Shown here: in pieces, positions 46,130 to 55,163 of the stretch
Layout: the number at the start of each line of letters is the position of its first letter
How positions within the stretch are numbered: the stretch's first letter is position 1
NCBI GenBank assembly: GCA_022837485.1
Contig: JALHHH010000014.1
Span: 1 to 64,000 of the forward strand
Length of the DNA: 64,000 nt
Origin: Bacteroidales bacterium
Lineage (GTDB): Bacteria > Bacteroidota > Bacteroidia > Bacteroidales > Lentimicrobiaceae
Reading direction: 5' to 3'
The notes under the pieces: generated by a model
Databases searched by the model: none
Told to the model about the DNA's origin: nothing
What the model saw: the letters and a program-made list of their open reading frames with translations, nothing else
Made by a program: the position numbers and the translations under genes

Positions 46130-46879
46130 TTAAATAACCCTGGCTTCGGTGTGCAGCAGGTGAACGAGTTCATCTATATTTTCCGGGTCAATCATCTTGC
46201 AGGCCGATTTCTGCGGAGGCGCCTGGTAACCGACAACCTTACTGCCCGGAGCCGCAGCAGTAGCAGCCACCACTTTCAGGGGTTTGGTGCGGGCGGTCAT
46301 AATTCCGCGCATCGAAGGGATTCTCGGGTTGATGGCAATTCCTTTCTGTACAATCAGAACCACCGGTGCTGAGGTTTCTATGCTTTGTTTGCCGCCGTCA
46401 ATTTCGCGGGTTACTTTGATGCTGTTCCCATCGAGGTTGAGCGAACTGACTGCTGAAACGGAATTGTAATCCAGCAATTCGGCAAGCATTCCACCCACGG
46501 CCGATCCGTTGTAGTCGCTCGACTCAATGCCGCAGAGGATTACATCAAAAGGTTCCCCTTTAACGGCATGTGCTAACTGAGTTGCAGTAAACAGCGAATC
46601 GCCGCCTGCAGCATCCACCCTGATGGCGTCGTCGGCACCGCAGGCCAGGGCTTTGCGCAGGGTTGGATCGGCATCGGCGCCACCGGCTGTTATTACGGTT
46701 ATTTTCTGAACCAGTGCAGGATGGGCCTCTTTCAGCTCAATGGCACGGGTAAGGGCAAGTTCGTCCCAGGGATTGATGATCCACTGTACGCCCGAATAAT
46801 CCACCGCCTTCATATCCGCACTGTACTTGATGCGGGTGGTGGTGTCGGGAACATTGCTTATACAAACAAGGATGTTCAT
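46130..46879 (-). CDS. etfB: Electron transfer flavoprotein beta subunit
   Basis: A 249-residue EtfB: N-terminal MNILVCISNVPDTTTRI, the AMP/second-FAD site region DVILCGIESSDYNGSAVGGMLAELL, and the C-terminal ETF signature with RIPSMRGIMTARTKPL. Partner of EtfA and of the upstream acyl-CoA dehydrogenase. The gap before it (46880-46932) contains word repeats also found in cassette B. Confidence 0.97.
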   Translation of the reverse strand: MNILVCISNVPDTTTRIKYSADMKAVDYSGVQWIINPWDELALTRAIELKEAHPALVQKITVITAGGADADPTLRKALACGADDAIRVDAAGGDSLFTATQLAHAVKGEPFDVILCGIESSDYNGSAVGGMLAELLDYNSVSAVSSLNLDGNSIKVTREIDGGKQSIETSAPVVLIVQKGIAINPRIPSMRGIMTARTKPLKVVAATAAAPGSKVVGYQAPPQKSACKMIDPENIDELVHLLHTEARVI

Positions 46880-46908
46880 TGATTGGTTGATTAGTTAATT
46901 AGAGGATG

Positions 46909-46922
46909 AATCCGAAATCCGC
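46909..46922. repeat. AATCCGAAATCCGC word in the acyl-CoA dehydrogenase-etfB gap
   Basis: An exact 14-nt copy of the right arm word of the cassette at 60 kb (60407-60420), next to a TTGATTAGTTAATTAG word tract that resembles one at 48.63 kb. Confidence 0.7.
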
Positions 46923-46932
46923 AATTCAAAAT

Positions 46933-48078
46933 CTAAAATTCATTAAGGACTTGTCGTGAGATAACGATTTGCTGAATTTCAGAGGTTCCTTCATAGATTT
47001 GTGTGAGTTTGGCTTCACGCATCAGGCGTTCCACATGGTATTCTTTCACGTATCCGTATCCGCCGTGAATCTGCACGGCTTCGGTGGTGACTTCCATGGC
47101 AATTTCGGCGGCATAATATTTGGCCATGGCGCTGGCATAGCCGTAAGGTTTTCCCTGATCTTTCAGCCATGCAGCCTTCAGGCACAGGTTTCGGGCATTT
47201 TCGATCTTAACTGCCATATCTGCCAGCTTAAAGGCTACCGATTGATGATTGGCAATTTCGGTTCCGAACGCTTTTCTTTCTTTGGAATATTTTACCGCCC
47301 GTTCAAACGCCCCTGAGGCGATGCCCAAGGCCTGGGCTGCAATGCCGATTCTGCCGCCTTCCAGGGTCTTCATGGCGAACTTGAACCCAAAGCCATCTTC
47401 ACCGATCCGGTTTTCTTTGGGTACTTTTACATCGTTGAACATGACGGAATGGGTGTCGGAGCTGCGCATGCCCATTTTGTCTTCATGCGGGCCAACACTG
47501 ATGCCCGGTGAGTGGCGGTCAACGATCAGCACATTGATTCCCTTGTGCCCCTTTTCGGGATGGGTTTGGGCAATCACCAGGTAAGTGCCGGCAGTATTTC
47601 CGTTGGTAATCCAGTTTTTGGTTCCGTTGAGCAGGTAATAATCTCCCTTGTCTTCGGCCGTGGTGCGTTGTGAGGTGGCATCCGATCCGGCTTCGGGTTC
47701 CGAAAGCAAAAAGGCGCCGATTTTTTCTCCGCGTGCCAACGGTTTCAGGAATTTTTCCTTTTGCGCTTCGGTGCCGAATTTTTCAATTCCGTAACAAACC
47801 AGGGAGTTGTTCACCGACATGATTACGCTTACCGAAGAGTCAACCTTTGAAATTTCTTCCATGGCCAGCACATACGAAACGGTATCCATACCGCCACCAT
47901 CGTATTCCGGGTCCACCAGCATACCCATAAAACCCAGTTCCGACAGGGCTTTCACATGTTCGGTGGGATAAATGGCGTGAGTGTCGCGCTCAATCACGTC
48001 TTTAATCAGTTCGCGCTGGGCATAATCGCGGGCAGCCTGCTGAATCATCAACTGCTCTTCCGAAAATTCAAAATTCAT
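46933..48078 (-). CDS. Short-chain acyl-CoA dehydrogenase
   Basis: A 381-residue flavoprotein that oxidises acyl-CoA to 2-enoyl-CoA and feeds EtfAB. I start it at the ATG giving MNFEFSEEQLMIQQAARDYA; an 18-codon upstream extension lacks family similarity. Motifs: LSEPEAGSDATSQRTTA, WITNGNTAGTYLVIAQ, RKAFGTEIANHQSVAFKLADM, and the catalytic base Glu363 in QIYEGTSEIQQ. The position of this Glu fits the short-chain/butyryl class. First gene of the etf operon. Confidence 0.93.
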   Translation of the reverse strand: MNFEFSEEQLMIQQAARDYAQRELIKDVIERDTHAIYPTEHVKALSELGFMGMLVDPEYDGGGMDTVSYVLAMEEISKVDSSVSVIMSVNNSLVCYGIEKFGTEAQKEKFLKPLARGEKIGAFLLSEPEAGSDATSQRTTAEDKGDYYLLNGTKNWITNGNTAGTYLVIAQTHPEKGHKGINVLIVDRHSPGISVGPHEDKMGMRSSDTHSVMFNDVKVPKENRIGEDGFGFKFAMKTLEGGRIGIAAQALGIASGAFERAVKYSKERKAFGTEIANHQSVAFKLADMAVKIENARNLCLKAAWLKDQGKPYGYASAMAKYYAAEIAMEVTTEAVQIHGGYGYVKEYHVERLMREAKLTQIYEGTSEIQQIVISRQVLNEF

Positions 48079-48682
48079 AGCCGGGAAATTTGTTAATTTT
48101 TTGATAAAATACCTGAAATGCCTGATAAACAAGAAAACTGAACAATGTGTTCAGCCTTTTTCATGGTTTTATTGCATTTGGTCATGATATTCTGTACCCT
48201 GATTTACCGAAGAAAAAGGGCAGGCTTCTGCGGCCTTACTGCCGCTAAGGTAATCATATTTACCAATATAGATGTATTGTATGGGGAATTTTTTGCAAAC
48301 GATTGCGGGAAGGGGGGACGAGGGACGCTGTTGCCGGGATAATCGATTTTCATAGCAACGGACAAGGCGACGGGGAGACGGGGGGACCAGGGGAAGGCGG
48401 ATTTTGAATTGCGGATTGCGGATTAGGCTTCTCGAGCCAATGGTGGTGGGAATTCGGACACTTGTTTGATGCGTAACCTGGTCTTTTCTTATGGAATTAT
48501 TTGAAGTCCCCGGTTTCAACAATAAAAATATCTGTATATGTTGTATTTAGAGTACAGGATCCGCATTTTCACTTTGCTTCATTTCGTTTTGCGAAGCAAA
48601 TTTTTGTGTTTCACAGCGTTACTTCAGCTCATCAGCTAATCAGCTAATCCTCAAATCCTCTCATCATCTCATCCTTAAATTC
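48079..48682. other. Gap with word repeats between acyl-CoA dehydrogenase and lnt
   Basis: A 604-bp gap without a gene I can support. It holds the tract GACAAGGCGACGGGGAGACG through GCGGATTTTGAAT to GCGGATTGCGGATT (48361-48424), an inverted counterpart of the tract at 44.25 kb, and a TCAGCTAATCAGCTAATC tract near 48.63 kb. Confidence 0.55.
48361..48424. repeat. Word-repeat tract
   Basis: GCGGATTTTGAAT at 48397-48409 is the exact inverse of ATTCAAAATCCGC at 44246-44258; GCGGATT words repeat after it. Confidence 0.65.
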
Positions 48683-50299
48683 TCACTTCCTCCTCTGAGT
48701 TACCGCGACCAGCAACAACAACACCAGGCCCAGCACCGAACCACGGGCAATGTAATCGCCGTAGCGCACATAAAACGTAATTTTATCATTGGCGTTTATT
48801 TCCTGCCTGATTACTGCGGTTTCCCAGTAGGGGGTGGGTTGCAGTATATCGCCGCGCTGGTTTACAAAACATGAGATTCCTGTGTTGGCCGAGCGGGCCA
48901 CGCTGCGCCGGGTTTCGATTGCCCTTACCGATGAAAACAGCGCATGCTGCCGGTGCCCGGCGGTATTGCCCCACCAGCCGTCGTTGGTGATAACAAAAAT
49001 CATATTGGAGCCGTTGCGCACAAACCCGGCCACAAATTCCCCGTAAACCGATTCATAACAGATTACCGGGGAGATCTTTAAGGTGTCGTTGATGGTGAAA
49101 GGGATTCTTTCGGGATCGGTTCCGAGTTGACCGACCGTTCCGCCCAAATCAATGGCAAAATCGCCCAGCGGCTTCAGCAGCCAGGGGAAAGGCATCAGCT
49201 CCACCCCGGGGGTGAGTTTTGATTTGTGGGTGCGCTGCAGGTCGGGATAATTTCTGAAAAGGAAGGCAGTATTATATGCATCGTAATGCCCTTCCCTGTT
49301 TCTGAATTTTCTGGCTGTAGGGGGAATCTCCTCTCCGGGCTCATAGGAGCGGTAGGTGGAATAACCCACCACAACTCCCGCCTGTGGCAACGCACGCAGC
49401 AAGCCATTCCTGAACATATTGATGGTGGGATGGTCTTCCAGATCGTTCTCCCAGATCATTAAACCCGACGACCAGTTAGGTTGAACCATGGATTCGGGAA
49501 AAACAACAAAATCGGTGAGGCTGTCGGCTTTGGTGAGCGCCAGTTCGGTGGCATGTTCTATTACTAAATCGGCCGGAAGCTCATATTGTTCCTCATACGG
49601 GTCGATGTTGGGCTGTACCACCACCACATCAACAGGGGCCGTTTTTTCACTGTAAGTGTAATACATCAGCAGTGATACCGCCAGCGGCAGCGCCATCACC
49701 GCAAGGGGCAGCCACAACCTACGGAACGCAATCTTTAAAGATGTTCCGTCAAGCCACGACTGTATGACTTTATAAACAAGTATGTTGATCACGAGTGCCC
49801 ACAGGCTTCCGCCGAACATGCCGGTAAATTCGTACCACTGCATCCACGAAGGCCAGGCCGAAAAACCGTTACCCAGACTCAGCCACGGCCAGTTGAGGTC
49901 CCAGTGGTGGTGAAGGAATTCGAAGGAAATCCAGGCAAAAATTAATCCGAGGTATCCCTGCGAAGGATTTTTAAGCCGGCGGCGCATAAAATGAAACAGC
50001 CAGAAGGTAAGCGACATGAACACCGAGTTAATCAGCACAGCCATGGTTACCCCGAAGAAGGTGGAATTATAAATCCACCAGGTGGTGAGGCCGTTCCAGA
50101 TAATGAATGCGGGCCATACCCGGAAGAAAATCCCGAAAGAATGGTTGTTGCTTCTGTTCGACAGGAAGTAACCCTCCATCAGCAGCAGGGGGACAAAAGC
50201 CACAAACAGCAGGGGCGGGAATCCATTGGCCGGCCAGGCCAGGGAGAATAACAATCCTGAAATCAGGGAATAAAATGAGAGAAAAGGAGGCTTTTTCAT
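48683..50299 (-). CDS. lnt: Apolipoprotein N-acyltransferase
   Basis: Lnt adds the third acyl chain to lipoproteins in the inner membrane. The 538-residue protein has N-terminal membrane helices (about residues 5-210) and a periplasmic nitrilase-like domain with the catalytic triad: Glu in VVFPESMVQ, Lys in HKSKLTPGVELMP and Cys in PVICYESVYGEFV. Complete. The many lipoproteins in this window are likely substrates. Confidence 0.95.
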   Translation of the reverse strand: MKKPPFLSFYSLISGLLFSLAWPANGFPPLLFVAFVPLLLMEGYFLSNRSNNHSFGIFFRVWPAFIIWNGLTTWWIYNSTFFGVTMAVLINSVFMSLTFWLFHFMRRRLKNPSQGYLGLIFAWISFEFLHHHWDLNWPWLSLGNGFSAWPSWMQWYEFTGMFGGSLWALVINILVYKVIQSWLDGTSLKIAFRRLWLPLAVMALPLAVSLLMYYTYSEKTAPVDVVVVQPNIDPYEEQYELPADLVIEHATELALTKADSLTDFVVFPESMVQPNWSSGLMIWENDLEDHPTINMFRNGLLRALPQAGVVVGYSTYRSYEPGEEIPPTARKFRNREGHYDAYNTAFLFRNYPDLQRTHKSKLTPGVELMPFPWLLKPLGDFAIDLGGTVGQLGTDPERIPFTINDTLKISPVICYESVYGEFVAGFVRNGSNMIFVITNDGWWGNTAGHRQHALFSSVRAIETRRSVARSANTGISCFVNQRGDILQPTPYWETAVIRQEINANDKITFYVRYGDYIARGSVLGLVLLLLVAVTQRRK

Positions 50300-50319
50300 G
50301 AATCGGGAATCTGTTCAGG

Positions 50320-50327
50320 CAAAATTA
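50320..50327 (-). promoter_or_regulatory. Promoter -7 element (TAATTTTG) for lnt
   Basis: Minus-strand TAATTTTGC, 21 nt before the lnt ATG. Confidence 0.5.
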
Positions 50328-50502
50328 TCAAACCCTGCGGATTTATCGTAAAGTGATTTTTAATTCCGCGTCAGCACGGATGTTTACCAATTGTTTATAA
50401 ACCAAAATTATGTCTGAAAAGTTCCTTTAATACGTGAAATCTCCGGCGATAAAACTTTTACCCGCAGAACCGATTATTGTTAGTAAATTAACACAGAATT
50501 GG

Positions 50503-50510
50503 TAATTTTG
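50503..50510 (+). promoter_or_regulatory. Promoter -7 element (TAATTTTG) for ptb-buk
   Basis: TAATTTTGC, with an ATTG 23 nt upstream, about 75 nt before the ptb ATG. An AACGGAGGA stretch just before the ATG is an unusually good Shine-Dalgarno for this group. Confidence 0.6.
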
Positions 50511-50584
50511 CACAACTTTTAGTTGCAAGTATCGCATTATCAATATTTTTACATAACCAACCAAACCATTAAACGGAGGATTAC

Positions 50585-51490
50585 ATGGCAATAACGAAAC
50601 TGGACCAGATGTTTGAAGTCCTGAAGTCGAAAAGCAAAAAAAGACTGGTGGCGGCCTATGCAAATGATTCACATACCATTGAGGCTGTGAGTGAAGCTGT
50701 TGACAAGGGCATTATTGATGGAACGCTTGTGGGAGATAAAGAAACCATGCTGCAGGTTTGCAGTCAGTTAAATATAAATCCCGGAAAATTCCGCCTGGTG
50801 CACGAGCCCAACGAAGGAAAAGCTGCCGCTGTTGCCGTAAAGCTGATCAACGACGGGGAAGGTGAACTGCTGATGAAAGGGTTGGTAAGCACCGACAAAT
50901 ACATGAAAGCCATTCTTAACAAAGAGAATGGACTGATGGATCCGGGCGCTATCCTCAGCCACGTTACCGTGATTGAGAACCCGAACTATGAGAAGCTTAT
51001 GATTGTGGGCGATGTGGCCATAATCCCCCTTCCGGAGTTCAAGCAAAAAGTTGCCATCCTGAACTATCTGGTAAATACCGCCAAGGCGCTTGGCATAGAA
51101 AAGCCGAAAGTGGCCGTTATCAGCGCTTCGGAGCAGGTTTTGCCGGGCATCCCTTCGTGTGCCGAAGCAGCGTTGCTGTCGAAGATGGCCGACCGTGGTC
51201 AGATCAGCGGCGCTTATGTGGATGGCCCGCTGGCGCTGGATGCAGCCATCGACAAGGAATCCGCGCAGATCAAGAAACTCTCCGGGCCCGTTGCCGGGGA
51301 CGCCGACTGCCTGCTCTTCCCCAATATCGAATCGGGAAATGTTTTCTATAAAGCCAATACCAAGCTGGCAAAGGCGGAACTGGGTGCATTTGTTGCAGGC
51401 GCCCGTGTTCCCTGCGTGTTGTCATCGCGCGGCGACAGCGCCATTACAAAACTCTACAGCATTGCGCTGGCAGCGCTGATCGCGAAGTAA
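50585..51490 (+). CDS. ptb: Phosphate butyryltransferase
   Basis: Ptb exchanges CoA for phosphate on butyryl-CoA or branched acyl-CoA, giving acyl phosphate. The 301-residue protein has the PTA/PTB family pattern: KSKKRLVAAYANDSHTIEAV, ELLMKGLVSTDKYMKAIL, VSVIS-type AVISASEQVLPGIPSCAEA and DGPLALDAAI. It is 20 nt upstream of buk, forming the standard ptb-buk pair that makes ATP from acyl-CoA. Confidence 0.94.
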   Translation: MAITKLDQMFEVLKSKSKKRLVAAYANDSHTIEAVSEAVDKGIIDGTLVGDKETMLQVCSQLNINPGKFRLVHEPNEGKAAAVAVKLINDGEGELLMKGLVSTDKYMKAILNKENGLMDPGAILSHVTVIENPNYEKLMIVGDVAIIPLPEFKQKVAILNYLVNTAKALGIEKPKVAVISASEQVLPGIPSCAEAALLSKMADRGQISGAYVDGPLALDAAIDKESAQIKKLSGPVAGDADCLLFPNIESGNVFYKANTKLAKAELGAFVAGARVPCVLSSRGDSAITKLYSIALAALIAK

Positions 51491-51510
51491 ACCGCATTAA
51501 ATAATCCAAA

Positions 51511-52587
51511 ATGGAAGAACTTAGGATTTTAGCCATCAATCCGGGCTCTACAAGCACTAAAATTGCTGTTTTCCACGGCCCGAATCCCGTTTTTGTCCGG
51601 ACGATTGCCCATTCAACCGAAGAACTTTCGGGTTTTGATAAAATTACCGACCAGTATAATTTCCGCAAGGAGATAATCTACAAACAACTGGAAGAAGCAG
51701 GCATAGAGATGGACAGCATCCGGGCCGTGGTTGGCCGGGGCGGACTTACCAAACCCATCCCCTCCGGGGTTTACGAGGTCAATGAAGCCATGAAGCACGA
51801 TATGGCCAACAGTCCGATGGGTGAGCATGCCAGCAACCTCGGTGGTTTTATTGCCGATGATATTGCAAAGAGCCTGCCCAACGCCCGTGCCTTCATTGCC
51901 GACCCGGTGGTGGTCGACGAGCTGGAACCGCTTGCCAGAGTTTCGGGGCACCCGGAGTTTGCCCGCAAATCGATTTTCCATGCCCTGAACCAGAAAGCCA
52001 TTGCCCGCCAGCATGCCAAATCCATTATGCGGAAATACGAAGACCTAAACCTGATTGTAGTCCACCTTGGGGGCGGCATCAGCGTGGGCGCGCACCGCAA
52101 GGGGCAGGTGGTTGACGTAAATCAGGCACTTGACGGGGAAGGGCCTTTTTCGCCCGAACGAAGCGGAACCTTGCCATCGGCCGATCTCGTAAGACTTTGC
52201 TTCAGCGGTAAATATACCCAGAAGGAAATCCTTACCATGATCAAGGGCAAAGGCGGTATGGCCGCTTTCCTTGGTACCAACAGCGCCTATGAAGTGGAAC
52301 AGCGTGCTTTGGCCGGCGATGAATATGCAAAGTTTATCTTCGAAGCCATGGCCTTTCAGGTGGCCAAAGCCATCGGTGCCATGAGTACGGTGCTCAAAGG
52401 TGAGGTTGACGGCATCCTGATCACCGGCGGCATTGCGCACGGTAAATGGTTTGTTAACCAGGTAATCGAACGCGTTTACAAAATCGGACCGGTACACGTT
52501 TATCCCGGCGAAGACGAAATGCGGGCGCTCGCCGTCAACGGAATGATGGTGCTGAAAGGCGAAATTGAAGTGAAAGAGTATAAATAG
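51511..52587 (+). CDS. buk: Butyrate kinase
   Basis: Buk turns acyl phosphate and ADP into the free acid and ATP. The 358-residue acetokinase-family protein has AINPGSTSTKIAVF, AVVGRGGLTKPIPSGVY, VVHLGGGISVGAHRKGQVVDVNQALDGEGPFSPERSGTLP and the C-terminal ITGGIAHGKWF. Branched-chain substrates are possible. The pair would suit fermentative or Stickland-type acid production with the etf/acyl-CoA dehydrogenase genes nearby. Confidence 0.96.
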   Translation: MEELRILAINPGSTSTKIAVFHGPNPVFVRTIAHSTEELSGFDKITDQYNFRKEIIYKQLEEAGIEMDSIRAVVGRGGLTKPIPSGVYEVNEAMKHDMANSPMGEHASNLGGFIADDIAKSLPNARAFIADPVVVDELEPLARVSGHPEFARKSIFHALNQKAIARQHAKSIMRKYEDLNLIVVHLGGGISVGAHRKGQVVDVNQALDGEGPFSPERSGTLPSADLVRLCFSGKYTQKEILTMIKGKGGMAAFLGTNSAYEVEQRALAGDEYAKFIFEAMAFQVAKAIGAMSTVLKGEVDGILITGGIAHGKWFVNQVIERVYKIGPVHVYPGEDEMRALAVNGMMVLKGEIEVKEYK

Positions 52588-52631
52588 TTTAAGCCTGATT
52601 CAGCTCATTTTGAGTTGCATCTCACAAGAAG

Positions 52632-52668
52632 CGGTGTATTCATTCTTTGGATACACTGTTTTCTTTTA
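52632..52668 (+). terminator. Terminator after buk
   Basis: GTGTAT (52634-52639) pairs with ATACAC (52651-52656), extended by two weaker pairs, and is followed by a T-rich run. Confidence 0.6.
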
Positions 52669-52683
52669 CTGAATATCGTCTTT

Positions 52684-53781
52684 TCAACGAGACAAGCGAT
52701 CGGCAGCCCATTTCCAGATATTCCGGTTGAATGTTTCTCCTTCCGCCTCCGGATAAAGGTCAATAAATGACATAGTTGCCGGTTTGCCCGGATCAAACTT
52801 CAGCTTCTCATCCGGTTTGTACAAAAGTGCCGGCTCCGGATGAAACTGAAAACCAATTACGTTCGGATAACGGCTGTGCAGGAGAATCTCGGGAATTTTT
52901 CCATCCACGGAAGTGGCAGCCACCTCCAGCCCTTTTCCGGTTTTTTCAACGGCCTGATGATGACTGCTCAGCACACCCGGGTGCGGGGCAGAGCCTGCAG
53001 TGAAAAACTTCAGTTTTTCGGGACAGGTAATTTTAATCCGGTGAAAACTTCCCCACATCAGCGCATCGTCAAGCCCGAACTGCGTGTGGTAGTTGCGGTG
53101 CCGGTTGTCCTGTTCCATGGCCAGGACCTGCTCAGCAGTGGTTAATTGGTAAACCTCGGTCGGGATGTCCTGAGTCATGGTACCCCCGGCAGCTATATTC
53201 ATGGTTTGCATGCCGAGGCAGATGCCCATTACCAGAAAATCGGGATTTTGTTCCAGCAGGGGGGTGAACGCATCATCCTGAAAACCGCCGGTCAGATGAA
53301 ACAGAAAGGAGGCTTCAAATGCGTGGCGGTGATAATCGGTGATCGCGGTCAGCAGGTTGGTCTCCTCCCCGTAAAACGCCGGGGGAATATCGGGACCACC
53401 GAAGAAGATAACGCCCGCTGAATTCTCAAAAACAAGGCGGAAATCATCGCTGCACGGGTTTTCCCCGTAAAGCCGGTGACCGGGCAATGCACTGCAGGCA
53501 TGCAGAAAGACGTCTTCTCTGCCCGATTCCCGGATAAATCCCTCGGATTGGCTGAAATCGTAAGCCTGGGCTGTGTGATAGAACCCCAAAAGCCGGTAGT
53601 CCTCCGGCAGCGGAAAAATACCCTTGTCGATCAGGTAAAATACCGTCTTCAGATTATTTACGGTCGGGTTCATCAGCACCAGCACAGGATCGCCGCTGGC
53701 AGCAGGGGTGTTGAAATATTGCTGTGCCAATAATAAATGACCGGCAAGAATGATAACAAAGAGTAAAACTGTTTTTTTCAT
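52684..53781 (-). CDS. Secreted class I glutamine amidotransferase-like (C26-type) protein
   Basis: A 365-residue protein with a Sec signal (LLFVIILAGHLLLAQQ). The central part resembles gamma-glutamyl-gamma-aminobutyrate hydrolase/peptidase C26: FFGGPDIPPAFYGEE, the nucleophile in VMGICLGMQTMNIAAGG near residue 184 and the His in VIGFQFHPEP near 312. The order Cys-His-Glu is complete. Export is unusual for a class I amidotransferase and suggests a periplasmic gamma-glutamyl peptide hydrolase, which is inference. Confidence 0.82.
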   Translation of the reverse strand: MKKTVLLFVIILAGHLLLAQQYFNTPAASGDPVLVLMNPTVNNLKTVFYLIDKGIFPLPEDYRLLGFYHTAQAYDFSQSEGFIRESGREDVFLHACSALPGHRLYGENPCSDDFRLVFENSAGVIFFGGPDIPPAFYGEETNLLTAITDYHRHAFEASFLFHLTGGFQDDAFTPLLEQNPDFLVMGICLGMQTMNIAAGGTMTQDIPTEVYQLTTAEQVLAMEQDNRHRNYHTQFGLDDALMWGSFHRIKITCPEKLKFFTAGSAPHPGVLSSHHQAVEKTGKGLEVAATSVDGKIPEILLHSRYPNVIGFQFHPEPALLYKPDEKLKFDPGKPATMSFIDLYPEAEGETFNRNIWKWAADRLSR

Positions 53782-53916
53782 GACTATTTGTTGGTATAAT
53801 CCCGATTACCAGAGTTTAAAGTTACTCCATTCCAAACTCAGGTGCAAAGTTCAGATAAAAAAGATGACAACTAAATGGGATTTATGAAAAGGGTGCTTCT
53901 GCTTAATAAAGAAATA

Positions 53917-54045
53917 ACCACATTAGGCACAGTAGAGCACAATAGGTTTTAGTATTAACATCGGTTGATGCTATTTTAAAGAATTGAGTCATTTTGATTA
54001 TGTTCATTCCGGCCTTCTAACCTATCTATTGTGTCCTATTGTGGT
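53917..54045. repeat. Palindromic word-repeat unit, copy 1
   Basis: Left end ACCACATTAGGCACAGTAGA and continuing (53917-53946); right end (54021-54045) is its inverse with changes, reading ACCACAATAGGACACAATAG on the minus strand. The middle has no gene. Confidence 0.75.
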
Positions 54046-54089
54046 GAAAAGAAACTTGCCATATTTCTCCAAATCTATTAAATAAAATA

Positions 54090-54216
54090 ACCACAGTAGG
54101 TACATTAGAAAACATTAGGTTCATGCACTAATTTAAGGTTGATGAGATTTTATAGTTTTGAATCATTGAATGCTGAATTCCCTGAGAACAATCTATTGTG
54201 TCTTATAGTCACTGTT
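54090..54216. repeat. Palindromic word-repeat unit, copy 2
   Basis: Left end ACCACAGTAGGTACATTAG (54090 onward) and a weaker inverse end containing CTATTGTGTC (about 54193-54202). Diverged copy of the unit at 53917. Confidence 0.65.
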
Positions 54217-54302
54217 ATGGTCAACACTTTTTTGCCCTATGCGGTATGCAGCCTATCAACAAAACGCCTTTCCCGTTGTTAATCAGCTAAATTATTCAAT
54301 TT

Positions 54303-55145
54303 ATGCAACTTTTCGCTATACCGACAGGAAATTTCAAACTCGACGGCGGCGCCATGTTTGGCGTTGTCCCCAAATCGTTGTGGAGCAAACATTACCCCTC
54401 TGACGAAAACAACAGGATCAATATGGCCATGCGCTGTCTGCTGGTGGTGGACGGAGACCGCAGAATTCTGATCAACAACGGCATCGGGGACAAACAAAGT
54501 GAAAAATTCTTCGGCCATTACCATCTCAACGGCGACGACAGTCTGGTAAAATCCCTGGCGGTGGCCGGGTTTGCACCCGAAGACATCACCGATATGTTTC
54601 TCACCCACCTGCATTTTGACCATGCCGGAGGAAGCGTAAAATACACGGCCGACCGCAGCGGGTTTGAAACCGTATTTCCAAATGCGACCTACTGGATCAG
54701 CGCAGCCCAGTGGGAATGGGCCATGCATGCCAACCGCCGAGAAAGCGCTTCATTTCTGAAAGAAAACATACAGCCCATTGAAGAAAGCGGCCGCCTTAAA
54801 TTATTCGATCATCCCGGTGAGCTTTTCCCGGGCATTGAGGTCCGCTTTTACAACGGCCACACCGACGGACAGGCCATTCCGTTTATAAAATACAGAGGCA
54901 AAACCATTGTTTTTACCAGCGATCTGCTGCCCACTGCAGCCCACCTGCCCCTGCCCTGGGTCATGAGCTACGACACCCGCCCGCTGATCACCCTGGATGA
55001 AAAAGAGGCTTTTCTGGAAGAAGCCGTTGACAAAGGTTATGTCCTATTTTTCGAGCACGACCTTTATACAGAATGCTGCACCCTGGCGCGGACGGAAAAG
55101 GGGATTAAGGTGGATAAGGCCATGAGGTTGAAGGAGCTTCAATAA
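54303..55145 (+). CDS. MBL-fold metallo-hydrolase
   Basis: A 280-residue metallo-beta-lactamase-fold protein. The zinc motif LTHLHFDHAGGS lies near residues 100-111, followed by a VRFYNGHTDGQA region with His, VFTSDLLPTAAHLPLPW with the bridging Asp, and a C-terminal FEHD. It resembles AHL-lactonase-like hydrolases; the substrate is unknown. The last ~205 bp are duplicated at 56183-56386. Confidence 0.9.
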   Translation: MQLFAIPTGNFKLDGGAMFGVVPKSLWSKHYPSDENNRINMAMRCLLVVDGDRRILINNGIGDKQSEKFFGHYHLNGDDSLVKSLAVAGFAPEDITDMFLTHLHFDHAGGSVKYTADRSGFETVFPNATYWISAAQWEWAMHANRRESASFLKENIQPIEESGRLKLFDHPGELFPGIEVRFYNGHTDGQAIPFIKYRGKTIVFTSDLLPTAAHLPLPWVMSYDTRPLITLDEKEAFLEEAVDKGYVLFFEHDLYTECCTLARTEKGIKVDKAMRLKELQ

Positions 55146-55163
55146 CCCGGAAGGAAATTTTCT

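Larger units (their letters stand above)
53782..54302. other. Gap with two palindromic repeat units
   Basis: A 521-bp gap with no gene. It contains two related ~130-bp units, each with inverted ends made of ACCACA-TTAGG type words (see repeats). Confidence 0.6.

Noticed and set aside
48145..48342. Small frame between the acyl-CoA dehydrogenase and lnt
   Set aside because: No similarity, no start signals, and it runs into word-repeat DNA.
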